The notes below the pieces were generated by a model. That model searched no databases. It was given only the letters and a program-made list of their open reading frames with translations, and was not told the DNA's origin. The translations under genes and the position numbers were made by a program. A stretch of 64,000 bases of DNA. It comes from Paulownia fortunei. Taxonomy: Eukaryota; Streptophyta; Magnoliopsida; Lamiales; Paulowniaceae. The stretch's first letter is position 1; every line of letters begins with the position of its first letter. The stretch spans positions 14,038,071 through 14,102,070 of the forward strand of contig CM033118.1 of NCBI GenBank assembly GCA_019321725.1, in the 5' to 3' direction. This document shows, piece by piece, positions 37,333 to 49,044 of this stretch.

Positions 37333-37975
37333 TTTAATTCCATTTGTATTTTTTGTGGATCCAATCTAGGAAAAAATGGTGAGTTTAGTGGGGCAGCCAA
37401 TATAACCTTAGTAGAACTTTAGCAGAAAGAAAATTTCCTTTAGTGTATGGGGAGGCAGTTTGGGGTTAATTGGGACTGTTGTTATTTCTGCTTATGTAGG
37501 AGGTGTTAAAGTTTTGGGAGTTATCCCAAAATCTTTAACAGTACAAAATATTACAAGTATGACCATTGGAGATGAGCTAAAAGTATCACATATTCAGGAC
37601 AGAATGCCTAACATGTTAAACAATGCGGATGCATTCATCATTCTACCTGGCGAATTTGGTACACTGGAGGAATTATTTCAAATTATCTCTTGGGCACAAC
37701 TCAACATTCACTAAAAACTTATAGGTATTCTAAATATTAATAGTTTTTATGATGGTTTGCTATCTTTTGTAGATCATGCTGTGAAAAAGGTTTTATTTCA
37801 ACTTCTGCGAGAAAGAATCATCATTTCTGCTCCGACACCTAACCAACTGATTGATCAACTTCTAGCATATGTGCCAAAACCTGATCCAGCCTTGACCAAT
37901 GTGGATTGGTCCAACAGGAACAATGGTCGAAAACAAAAATTAAATTTGACTCTCGTCTGTGATACTTATTGTTAA
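37333..37975 (+). pseudogene. LOG-type cytokinin-activating domain captured in element B
   Basis: About 214 codons match the plant LOG family (cytokinin riboside 5'-monophosphate phosphoribohydrolase, which frees active cytokinin bases in the cytosol). Visible in order: SICIFCGSNLGK; PLVYGG and LGLIGTVV; VLGVIPKSL; ADAFIILPGEFGTLEE, where the family motif is PGGxGTxxE, so the second Gly is Glu here; ISWAQLNIH; and LLSFVDHAVKK. Lesions: TAG at 37420, a one-base loss near 37450 and TAA at 37712. There are no introns, whereas plant LOG genes have several, so capture from mRNA is likely. It is nearly full length for the family, and its first part is in the same frame as the upstream domain. Confidence 0.85.
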
Positions 37976-39649
37976 TGATTTTATCTAATACTATGTGTTT
38001 TTTTTTGTTTCAGCTTTATTAGCCGCATTCCAGATGATATCTTTTAAACTTTACTTTTCTATCTATTTTTGACATTCGGGACAATGTCTCGATTAGGTTG
38101 GGAGAATGGATAGTTGATATCATGACTTGTATGTTCAATGTGTTTTTCTAGTATTTAAAAAAAATAAAAATAAAAATAAAAAGTAAATTAAAAAAATCAA
38201 GTGTGTTTTTTTTATGGGTCCGTTGAAAGTATAAAAAAAAGATGGCTGAGTAAAAGATAATTGTAACACTTTTGAGACGCATCCCTATTTTTTGAATAAC
38301 ATGGCAAGTTTGTGAAGTTTTTGACAAATGTTTGTGAATTACCAATTATTCTTTTTTTAGTCGTAGAGGTTCTTCCAACTTCAATGATTAAAATTAAGCA
38401 TGAATAATATGGTTTGATTGATGATGGGTGTTATTTTGGACTTTAATGTTGTTATTTGGTTAATATATTTTTGCGATAATTATACTCAAATTTTATTTTG
38501 CGTAAATAGTTATGTTATTTAGTGTGAAGACAATCATGTCAAAATAGATAGTTCTTATGCCATTGCTCTGATCATCACTTGAATCTTCAACATGTAGGGG
38601 TTGAGTATTAAAACTTTTACTTTTGGTCTGTCGAGGCGAATGACTGATAGTACACCACTAGAAAAATAATTAAGGTATTAGGCTTTCTAGCACCATGGCC
38701 AAATCAGATTGTTCCCTATATGATGTTTCAAGAAAACATCCCCCTAGTAAACCATTTTGACCTTTACAATAAATAAATATTTTTTTTTGTAACCATATCT
38801 TTTTATCTAGCCTAAATACACTATTATCCAACCCTTGTTCTAAAAATGATTGGAGTTTAAGAGACATTCAATTGATAGCTTGATCTTACAAAAGAAATTC
38901 AGGTTGGAATAGAAGATAAGTGTGGGGGAGTTTCTCTTAAAAAAATAGAAAAAAATTGCAAAGTGCTGCAAGTTGCAACTAAAAATGAGATGTTGCAAGA
39001 TGAATAAGAGGGGTCCAATTCAATAACAATAGACCTCAGTGTGAAATTTGTGGACTTTGAGAATTTTTCATCGATAAATTTTATGTCTCTAATTCCATGA
39101 AGCTTTTAGAACTTTTGTTGCATCCCATCCTTTTATTTCTTAGCTACATCACCACCTTTTGGCTCCATTACAACCTTTGCTGAAAACCTTTTGATTTCGT
39201 GTGGTGCCTTCAGTGTAGTGGAGATTTGCACCAAAGGAAGAGCCTACGATGTTTGAACTTTTCTGTTAGAGATTGGGTGATGGTTTTTGCAAGGTTTTAT
39301 GAGAATTCACTTATTTGAAGCATGCATAGTTTCATCACTGTTGACATTAACTGTCCACACACATATTTGAGTATGCTTATTATGGAAATGTATTGATTTT
39401 TGAATGACTAAGAGTTAAACTCAACACTTATTTGATTTTATTTCCATATTATTTTGTTGCTTCATGAGAATAAAAGTTGGAAGATAGTTATTATAGGTGT
39501 TTGTAGGTATCACTGCTGGAAACCTTCACAAGAGTATAACTCGTCCTCTATAGGCCACCTAGAGGTTTAAAAGCTTGTTGCATATGCTAAATGCAATCGT
39601 GATTTCCTGCGAAAGTGGATTAGTTTAAGTTTGTTTTAAGCTTGCTCGA
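37976..39649 (+). other. Non-coding 3' stretch of element B
   Basis: About 1.7 kb between the LOG domain and the true polypurine tract, with no protein-like frame. It contains two polypurine-tract-like boxes, at 38079-38109 and 38915-38931. A/T-rich runs are common. Long non-coding stretches at this place are usual for Athila-type elements. Confidence 0.65.
38079..38109 (+). other. Decayed second polypurine-tract box of element B
   Basis: GGACAA followed 14 bases later by TTAGGTTGGGAGAATGG. The true tract at 39650-39679 has GGACAA followed by TTAAGTGTGGGGAAATT with nearly the same spacing. It lies about 100 bases after the end of the LOG domain. Confidence 0.55.
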
Positions 39650-39662
39650 GGACAAGCAAAGG

Positions 39663-39679
39663 TTAAGTGTGGGGAAATT
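39663..39679 (+). other. Polypurine tract of element B
   Basis: TTAAGTGTGGGGAAATT directly before the 3' LTR start TGATAAGTGCG. Confidence 0.85.
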
Positions 39680-41290
39680 TGATAAGTGCGTATTTTGACA
39701 TATTTTTGTATCAAATTTTTTATACTTTTGCTGTTTTATTCTTGTTAATATTATTGTTTTATTAATGTTTTATGTTAGGGAATAAATGGAAGCATGTTTA
39801 TAGACTTGTGTAGTTTTTGTAATTTGAGCATAACTTCATGATCAAAAGTCCTATGGACCTAAAACTTATTTTATTTGAAAGCCAAGAGATAGAGGTACAA
39901 CTTTTATGTTGGAAGTTCATCTTAATTCAGTTTTGATGATAGTAGAAAATTCATCCAAGTAGTTGCACAAAATAGATCACCAAAATTTGGATCAGAGTTC
40001 AGCCCAATATTGACTTATTTTACCAATTTGGTTATATATCTTGAGCCTAAATTTATTTTGGGCGGAAATTCAGATATGTTATATGCAAGATGTATATAAA
40101 TAAGTTTTCTCAAGATAAGATGGTGTGAAAATGTGTCGAAATGGTAAAACCATAGGCTGCAAGTTGCTGCTGATGTTAAAGGGTGGCTCTTGGACATAAC
40201 TTGGTAATTTGACCATATCTCCTTCATGCGATAGCCAAATTTGACAAAAGATATATGAAAATATATCAATGCTAAAAAATCTACAATTTTGATTCTTCAT
40301 GTATATTTAAAATCTGGCTGTATCTGATCGAAAAATATAATTTAATTTAGTGGGTGAGAAATTTATGTAACAACTTACCAACTCTTAGCAACTAGCATAC
40401 CACTTGATTAACCCCCCATTATTTGTTTGACCTCTAGATTACTCCAAGTATTATAAATAGGCCATGTATTAAGTTTGTAAGAGGAGGGGTAGAGGGTTTT
40501 GTTAGGCTAAGTTATCTAGTTTCTATGTTTTCTAGTATTGTAAGTTTTCTAGTAGTAATAGAAATGCATTCTCTAGTTTCTCTTATATTTTTAGTCTTTG
40601 CCACTTTTATTATGTCTTCCTAAATTTCATTTTATTGAGGAAAAATGGTGAATCTCTTGATGGAGGAAGAGAAATGGTTATAATGGTAGAAATTATTTAA
40701 ATATGTTGTATTATTATTTTTATTTTTGATCTAAACCTTATTTATTTTGTGGTGATTCTTGATTTATGTATCTCCAATGGCACAACAAATACTTAGGTTC
40801 ATTTAGCTTATTGTATGATTTTACCCCACCAACTGCTAATGTGAAACCTTAATTTGTTGTTGAGGAAGGTGTGCATAAATGGTTGATCCCATAAATAAGT
40901 GTTGGCGTTAAGAGATAATTTGCAATAGTAAGACAATATCATTTTTACCTTATTGCATGAGTTACTTGATAATATCTTCCCATTGGAACCTTCATTATGT
41001 ATGGATTTCAATTATGGCAATTAATAGAGGTAAAAAGAATAAATAACCATTTCTCTATCCAAAAATCAAGAGTGGATCCCTAATCCTCAGTACTTTTATT
41101 ACTTCGGTTTTTCTTTAGTTACATCATACATTAATTGTTCGTATATATTTTAATTCACATAAACTCCTTCTTTTTAGAAATATAAATTTGAATTCTTCAA
41201 ACAACTTTCCTGTGGATCGACCTCAGACTCACAAGAAATTTATTACTTATGACAACCTACACTTGGATTTGCAATCTCAATGTTGTAGCA
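39680..41290 (+). mobile_element. 3' LTR of element B
   Basis: 1611 bp, TGATAAGTGC to TTGTAGCA, matching the 5' LTR along its length with scattered substitutions. TATA box TATAAATAG at 40452-40460. Confidence 0.9.
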
Positions 41291-41667
41291 TAGGTGCACA
41301 TGGTGAGACTTGAGACCTTTGGTTTACTAACTAGTAGTAGAGCTTCTACAGGCTTTCAAAGATCAATGTACTTGGATAACGACCTGTTGGACTATTTTGT
41401 GGGCTGTGTTTTTGATTTTACAGTTACTGTATTATATTAGTGACTTTAACCTGTATATCACTTTCAAAACTCATTTGTCATATAAAGTTTAGGTTGTGAT
41501 GGTTTTGATAGACTTGGTTAATATTTAATAACTACATATGTATATACAGTGTGATAGGATATGAAAGCACTTTACTTTTATCAATGTTTTGTTGAACTGA
41601 GTAGAAAAATTATGTTGCACAGGTTGTTTATATATATATTTATACATATTGTTGGGAGGGTGTGACA
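41291..41667 (+). mobile_element. 3' LTR of element A, second part
   Basis: Starts with the right TAGGT duplication (41291-41295) and continues the LTR of A to its end TGTGACA at 41667. It matches 22341-22691, with the LTR end better preserved than in the 5' LTR. Confidence 0.85.
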
Positions 41668-42897
41668 ATATTACTGGCTATTTTACATATAGGATTGGAG
41701 GGGAACAATAAACAAATCTAAACTAAGCCACCAACCAAGTGAAAGGTAAGTAAAGATCCATTTGCAACTACAATGCATGAACATAGTATGTCTTGAAGCA
41801 TTTATACCTAATACGTTGATGATATTAAATTTGACTAAGAGTCTTATGATTCTTAAAACATATTGAGAGCAAGATGACTTGCATGAATATTGAACATACC
41901 ATTCATGAGCATTTACATGTGCATGCACGGCATATGAGTATAGTATAGGTTCTAGTATGCAAAATATGATTTGAGACATGGTTTTTAAAAAGAAAATATT
42001 TTGGTTGGCCATTACTAGTGTACCGAGGCATGCGAGGTGTGCTTATATAATATTTTTAGGTACCACGAGTGTTACTTCTCGAAAGATCACAGGAGTTGAC
42101 AGGGAGTGTGCCTTTAGTGGTCACGAGATGGTGGACCACTTGACTGTGCCCTTATTGACTCCGCCAGTGGGAAGAATTCTGAAGGATAATGGGGGAAGAC
42201 AGGGGGTGGACCTCTGGTGATCCTAGGAGATGGCCTTTGGACTGAGTCAATTTGTTTATGGCCATGTGATTATTGATATTGTTTAAAACTCTATTCGGTG
42301 CATAGTAGGTAGGCCAATGATCTAATAAATGAAGTGATTTTTAATAAAAACTATTTGATTTATGAGTACTCAATTTAACATATTTATAGCATCATATCTT
42401 AGAGTTGAGTTGCATGAGATTTTATATCATACTCTTGTCGTGCATGATTTTTACTTATTGAGCGTTAGCTCATGTAGTTTATGCATTGTAGGTGAACATG
42501 ATGAGACTTGGACCTCTAATTTACTAGCGGGCAATGGAGCTCCTACAGGCTTTCAAAGATCAATGTACTTGGATGACGACCTGTTGGGCTATTTTGTGGG
42601 CTGTGTTTTTTATTTTATAGTTATTGTATTATATTAGTAACTTTATCCGGTATATTATTTTCAAAACTCCTTTGTGATAGAGAGTTTGGGTTTGTGATAG
42701 TTTTGATAGACTTGGTTAATGTTTAATAATTACCTATGTATATACAGTATTACAGGATATGAAAGCACTTCACTTTTATCAATGTTTTGTTGAACTGAGT
42801 AGAAAAAAAAAGTTATACACATGTATACGTGCATAAATTATGTTTCACAGGTTGTTTATATATATATTTTTATACATAATATTGGGAAGTTGTGACA
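41668..42897 (+). mobile_element. Extra partial LTR copy at the 3' end of element A
   Basis: Directly after an LTR end, the sequence re-enters the LTR at the equivalent of 21518 and runs to a second LTR end (TTGTGACA) at 42897, followed by the CAAGG duplication. It is therefore a head-to-tail repeat of the last 1.2 kb of the LTR. It includes the LTR open stretch (41978-42220). Confidence 0.82.
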
Positions 42898-44456
42898 CAA
42901 GGTACCACAACTACTCTTTCTGTTCAGAGATCAGAGTTAATTGAATTCAAGAAAATGAATATGGAAATTGTACAGTTTGGGGAAATGGAAATAAAGTTGG
43001 CAACCTTGACACTCCAACCTATGTTAATTGATAAAATTCAACAGGGACAACAAAGGGATGAATATTTTACCAAGGGTAAGAAGGATATTGCTTTGGGAGT
43101 ATTGTTTGATTTTAAAATATCCATGAATGGGGTGCTGCAATTTAGGGAACGATTGTATGTACCCTATGTGGATTACATCAAAAAAGATATTCTTGCAGAG
43201 TCACATTCAACACCTTATTCAATACATCCAGAAGCTACTAAAATGTATAGAGACTTGAAGATGCATTACTGGTGGCCAGGTATGAAAAGAGATATTGCAC
43301 AGTATGTGGACCAATATGTGACATGTCAGCAAATAAAAGAAGAACACCAAAGACCAGCAGGAACTTTGCAACCCCTGCTTATTCCAGAATAGAAATGAAA
43401 AAGAATTACTATGGACTTTGTAGCGGGTTTACCTAAGACTGTGACGGGTTATGATCTTGTTTGGATAATTATGGATAGATTAACTAAATCAGCTCATTTC
43501 TTCCCATTTGTTCAACCTATTCCATAGATCGATATGCACAGATATACATACAGGAAATTGTTAGACTCCATGGTGTACCACTATCAATTACTTCTAACAA
43601 AGACTCAAGATTTTTGTCTACGTTTTGGAGAAGTCTACAGAGGGCATAGGGAATGCAATTATCTTTCAGTACTGCATATCATCTTCAGATCTATGGATAA
43701 TCTAAATGAATAATACAAACCTTAGAAGATATGCTTAGAGCCTACGTATTAAATTTCCAAGGACAGTGGAGCAAACATCTACCTCTAGTGGAATTCTCAT
43801 AAAACAATAGTTATCAAGCTACAATTGGGTTAGCTCCTTATGAAGCACTGTATGGCAAGAAAATAGATCTCCAGTTCACTGGGATGAGGTAGGTGAAAAG
43901 AAACTTTTAGTCCTGGACATAATTCAGGAGATAATAGAGATCATGTTAAAAATTTAGAAAAGAATGGAAACTGGCTAGAGTCGACAGCAAAGTTATGCAG
44001 ACTAAACAAGGAGGATGCTAGAGTTTGCTATAGGAGATTAAGTGTTTCTCAAGGTAGCTCCAATGAAAGGTATTATGCAATTTGGGAAGAAAGAAAAGTT
44101 GAGTCCTAGATATATCGGTCCATTTTCTATTATCGAGAGAATAAGTGATGTTGCTTACAAGCTTGACCTACCTACATCAATGCCTCAGGTACATAATGTA
44201 TTTCACATATCTATGTTGAGAAAGTATATTGTGAACCCATCCCATATTCGATGGAACGAACTAGTAGAGTTGAGGTAGATTTGAGTTATGAGGAAAGACT
44301 TGTCAAGATTCTACTGCGAGAGATAAAACAACTTTGAAATAAGAAAATCCCATTAGTCAAGGTACTATGGAGGGATGAGTCAATGGAAGAGGCTACATGG
44401 GAAAGGAAAGATGAAATGAGAGCCAAATACCTAGAGCTTTTCGGTAAGCAAAATTT
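42898..44456 (+). pseudogene. Integrase with chromodomain-like tail of element D
   Basis: Continues D pol from 19686 after the CAAGG duplication. It is open at 42892-43392 with the HHCC part (HSTPYSIHPEATKMY, then YVTCQQIKEEHQRP). The core (IIMDRLTKSAHF) and the tail (LSPRYIGPFSIIERI at 44042-44278; then ATWERKDEMRAKYLELF) follow across stops and frameshifts. More decayed than element A. Confidence 0.85.
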
Positions 44457-44488
44457 CAAGGACAAAATTTATCATAAGGAGGGGAGGA

Positions 44489-47476
44489 TATAATACCTGA
44501 ACCTCACACTACTAACTTGGTCAATATGATTCATGTATGATATGCTACTTAAATGCTAATTTTCATTAACATCTACATGGCATCTTATATAGCATTCTTA
44601 ATTGTTAGACTTCCAATACAATCACATGATGATAGTGGTTGAGATCCTATAACCTAATTAAGTAATTCTATATTTAGATAAGATAAAGAATAGATTGGTC
44701 AATATAGTGGATATTCATAGGTTATATGTTATAATTTTAGAATTGTTAAAGGTGTCACTAGTAAGCTTATATGATTCAATTCAATTAGATCGAAATGTTT
44801 TAAAGGTATACATCCATAGATTAACATACTTGGGATATCGGACATGATATAGTGTGACTTAAGTGTCATAATACAAGGTTCATATGTGCATGTGATTTTA
44901 GAAAATGAAACTAGACAATTATTTAAGAATCGGGTGTTGATCGGTTTGGAGATCTAATGAACGGTTAAGAGATTAAGGCACAATGTATTATCCGATCTTA
45001 CAAAAATTAAAGTAGGTTGTAGATAGATAAATAAGTAATGAGAAACACTAAATTAGGGTTGCATAATGTGTGAATAACATTAGATTTGAATGACCACTTG
45101 ACACCTCAAGCTTGGCCACCTCAACCTTTCTTCATTTCTATCATTGAACCACGACCATAAACCATTTTATGAGCTATTTCACATCCTAAACCATTATATT
45201 GAATTTTATAATTTTCTCTCAAGTAATTCCAAGTAAAGAAAAAAGGTGAAGGAAGCAAAAGGAAGTAGGGAGAAGCAAGTAGGAACTTAAAAATGTGCAT
45301 AGGTAAGTTTAACTCACGTTTTTTATTTAAGTTCTTGAATTGTTTGAGGGTTTATGATTTTTAAAGCTTCTATTATTTTTTGAAATCATGTTAGGATGTT
45401 ATTTGTGGTCTTATAATTTAAAAAAGAAGGATTTTTAGTTGCAAGATCACAATAAAAATCACTAGGGATAGAAACTGTATACTTGCTGATTTTTTATATT
45501 AAAGCTTTATATATGCATAATAACTTGATTAAAACCTGTGTATTTCACCATATATGTGTTTATATGTGAGTCTAGGTTATTTATGTAAGTTTAGAGAGGT
45601 TATAAATTGAAATATAGTGTGATAATTAAATAGATGCTCAAAACTGTCTTCTTTGAATTTCAAATTATGACCTATGTGAATGGGGCTGGTTTTACAGCAA
45701 TAAATCCATTTGTTTTGGCAATACTTTGACTTGGTTGTCTCTTTATATATTTTATCTAAGTAAGGTGAAAACTTTGGATTGATTGAATATACTTAAGGGT
45801 GCCAAAATCATTAATGTCATGAAGTGTGCAAAATTGTTACGCTAGGCAAAATTTATTTTAGTATGTTGTGAAGAGAGCTAAACTTGGGAAGCTATATCCA
45901 TGATTTTTAGAAATTCTATGACATGGTTACATTTTTTTATGTTAGATAAGTGTGATAAAAATTAGGTAGTGAATGAATATGTAAGGGTGTCAAAATCATC
46001 ACGTAATTTAATGTGGTGGCAAGAAAATATGAAGTTGTGAATCTGTTCCATTTGGTTCATTAAAATGTTCTAATGTGGATATGGTTCATTTGATCACTAA
46101 AATTAGGGGGATGTTATAAGATTTATAATACATCAATTAAGTAAGGTTAGTATAGATTTAAGATATGGAATAAATGTGCGTAGAAGGTTGTATTCAGTTA
46201 TAGTTTCTAAGTGGTAAGATTGTTTAATTAAATTGAGATTTAAGATCTTTATACTACATTAGGTATAATGAGCCTGTTAATTGAGGATGATGATTGATAT
46301 CTTATATTTTTATAGATTGTTTCACATCTAGGGTTGGGGAGTAGTTTCTTAACACACAACTGATCAAAGGTAAGTGAAAATCCATTTGCAACTACAATGC
46401 ATGGGCATAGTATTTCTTGTCTTATCTATATTAAATGTGATACTTATATCTTAGTGAGTGTATTATGAGTATTATAAATATCTTATAATGCATATGATGC
46501 TTGGATGATGGGACATGAGATCCTTTGTGTCATTGAACATGCTATTCATCAACATTTACACGTCCATGCATAACACGTACTCACAGTTGAGGTTTTGCAT
46601 GCATGACATTATTTTCAGAAATAAAATATTTTGGTTGGCCACTAGTAGTGTACCGAGGCCTATGTGGCTTATTGTTATGATATTTTGGAGTGTTGCGAGT
46701 ATTACTTCTCGAAGGATCATAGGGGTGGATAAGGGATGTGCCTCTGATGGTCACAAGAGGGTAGACCACTTGACTGTGCCGATGTCGACGCCACTGGTGG
46801 GAAGACTTCTGGAGGATCACAGGGGAAGACAGGGGGTAGTCCTTTGGTGATCCTGGGAGATAGCCCCCAGACTATGTTGATCTGTTTATAGCCATGTGAT
46901 TATTGATATTGTTGAGAGCTCTATCTAATACATAGTAGGTGGGCTAAAGGTCCAATGGAAAATGACTTTGAATGAACTATTTTTGATGCATGAATTTGCA
47001 TTTTTGTCATAATCTCATAGAAATGCATTACATATGTGTTAGATTATCACTTCACATTGCATGATTTTCACTTACTGAGCATTAGCTCAAGTAGTTTATG
47101 CATTGTAGATAAGTTTGGTGATACTTGAAGCCATAGACGTACTGGGCAAGTGGATAGAGTTCCTACAAGTTCTGAGGATTGGTATACATAAATGATGACA
47201 TATTGGGTTGGTTGTTAACTTATTTGATTTTGGAGTTTATTATATTCAATTTTGGGACTTGTACAGTTTGTTACCTTTAAAAGTTTTTTATATATGTGTA
47301 TGTAAATATTGTGGTTGTTATAGCTCCTCTACAGGTAAATATATTAGTCTGTGAATGGGAAAATAGTTTATTTTTATTAACATGTTACAGGTAGAAAAAA
47401 AAAATTATTCATGCTCACATGTTTTATCATGTTAAATTATACTATATATATAGTTGTGTAGTAATGGGGTGTTACA
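44489..47476 (+). mobile_element. 3' LTR of element D
   Basis: 2988 bp, TATAATACC (a changed TGTAATACC) to TGTTACA, preceded by a purine-rich tract (AAGGAGGGGAGGA). The last 1.8 kb matches the D 5' LTR at 376-2147. It contains the LTR open stretch at 46515-46850. Confidence 0.88.
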
Positions 47477-49044
47477 GTACATATGTATATATATATATAT
47501 TTTTTTTTTCAAATGTTACACTTTGAGAAAATAATTTCTCACATACAACCTTATATATAAAATATCATCATTTATATAAAAACACAACACCCATCACAAT
47601 CACGCTATTCTCAAACTTATTTACTATAAAATTTCAAAAGTTATATAGGACACGACATCCCAAAGTTATAATATGATAGACTCAAAAATTAAAATAATAG
47701 TCTATACTTTCGAAAGAAGTAAGGACATTTTCCATTTTGTAACCCTTTATATATAGACAACAATTTACACAATAATAATGATTGTAAATATTAGAATATG
47801 CCCACAATACAACCCAGTAGGTCGTCATCCATGTACACTGATCCTTAGAACCTGTAGGAACCACAACGACTTGTCCAGTAAGTCCATGGTATCAAGTATC
47901 AAGTATTACTCCATATCCCTAAATGTGAAATAATCTGTAAAAATATAAGATATCAATCACCATCCTCAATTAACAAGTTCATTATACCTAATATAGTATA
48001 AAAATCTGGAATCTCAATTTAACTAACAACCTTACCACTTAAAAACTATAACTGAATACAACCTTCTATGCACCTTTGTTCCATATCTTAAATGAATAGT
48101 AACCTCATTTAATTTATTTATTATAACTCTTATAACATCCCTCTAAATGTTAGGGATCAAATGCACCACATTTATGTTGGAATATATTAATGAACGAAAT
48201 GGGACATATTCATAATCTTACATTTTTTTGCTGTCACATTAATTTGCATGAGGATTTTGATATCTATAGATATATTCATTCACTCCCAAATTTTTACCAC
48301 ACTTAGATAACATCAAAAAAATGTAAACATGTCATAGAATGGCTAAAACTCATGGACATAGCTTCCCAATTTCATTTCCCTTTATAGCATACTGAAACAG
48401 ATTTTACGTACCTTGATAGTTTTGCGCACTTCATGACATTAATGGTTTTGGCACCCTTACGTATACTCCATCACTCCCAAATTTTTACCACACTTAGATA
48501 AAATATACACAGAGACAACTAGGTTATAGTCTTTCCAAAAATAATAGATTTAATGCTACAACACCAGTCCCCTTCACATAGGATAGAATATGAAATTTGA
48601 TGGTGACAGTTTTGAGCATCTCTTTAATATCCTGCCCTATTTCAATTTCTAACCAGTGAAAATTTATTCCAATACTTTTAACTCATATATGAACATGTAT
48701 ATGATGATACCTATAGGTTTCATTCAACATGACATACACTTTTGAAGCTTAAAATACAAGAAAACAGCAAGGTCTTCCAAAATTATAACCTATATATCCT
48801 ATCTATATCCAATATTGATCAACCTTATTTTCTTCTTATTTCAATATAAAATCAACTACTTAGATTAGGAAATTCAATAACTAATACCATATAAGAGATT
48901 CAAAATTAAATTTAATATTCAAGAATGTCGTATAAAATAAAATAAATTATGCAATGTCAATAGAAATGCAAGTAACATGTAAAATTAGCACGTAATGCAT
49001 AAATCGTATTGGCCAAATGAGTAGTATGGGGCTTAGCTATTACT
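47477..49044 (-). mobile_element. LTR of a diverged minus-strand gypsy element H
   Basis: From about 47780 to 49044 the reverse complement matches the D-type LTR with much divergence and several deletions (for example the segments near 47810-47840 and 48555-48570). 47477-47780 starts with a TA microsatellite and is not clearly assignable. The LTR start on the minus strand is at about 49044. Confidence 0.65.

Larger units (their letters stand above)
29349..41290 (+). mobile_element. Element B: Athila-like Ty3/gypsy retrotransposon carrying a LOG-type domain
   Basis: 11.9 kb with two LTRs of about 1.6 kb, an Asp-tRNA primer site, gag, protease (DLGAS type), RT, RNase H, integrase, an extra 3' reading frame (36541-37975) and a long non-coding stretch before the polypurine tract. 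Flanked by TAGGT. The position of the extra frame, after integrase and before the 3' LTR, is where Athila elements carry their env-like frame. All coding parts carry stops. LTRs differ visibly, so the insertion is not recent. Confidence 0.9.
19687..42897 (+). mobile_element. Element A: chromovirus-like Ty3/gypsy retrotransposon inserted in element D
   Basis: Order: 5' LTR 19687-22691, primer site 22697-22710, gag, zinc knuckle, protease, RT-RNase H, integrase with chromodomain-like tail to 27338, polypurine tract, then a rearranged 3' LTR region 27378-42897 that contains Athila-like element B. Flanked by CAAGG. Coding parts are broken by several stops and frameshifts but less decayed than in D or H. 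Confidence 0.88.

Noticed and set aside
37460..37714. Reading the LOG frames as a functional host gene or as lysine decarboxylase
   Set aside because: The frames carry stops and a frameshift, lie inside a complete retrotransposon with target duplication, and the PGxxGTLEE motif belongs to LOG proteins, which databases often mislabel as lysine decarboxylase.
40015..40300. Overlapping minus-strand frames in the 3' LTR of element B
   Set aside because: Non-coding LTR read in antisense; the 5' LTR does not keep the frames.
47480..47510. Microsatellite or centromeric satellite at the TA run
   Set aside because: It is a short TA/T run beside an LTR end, with no tandem satellite array in the window.
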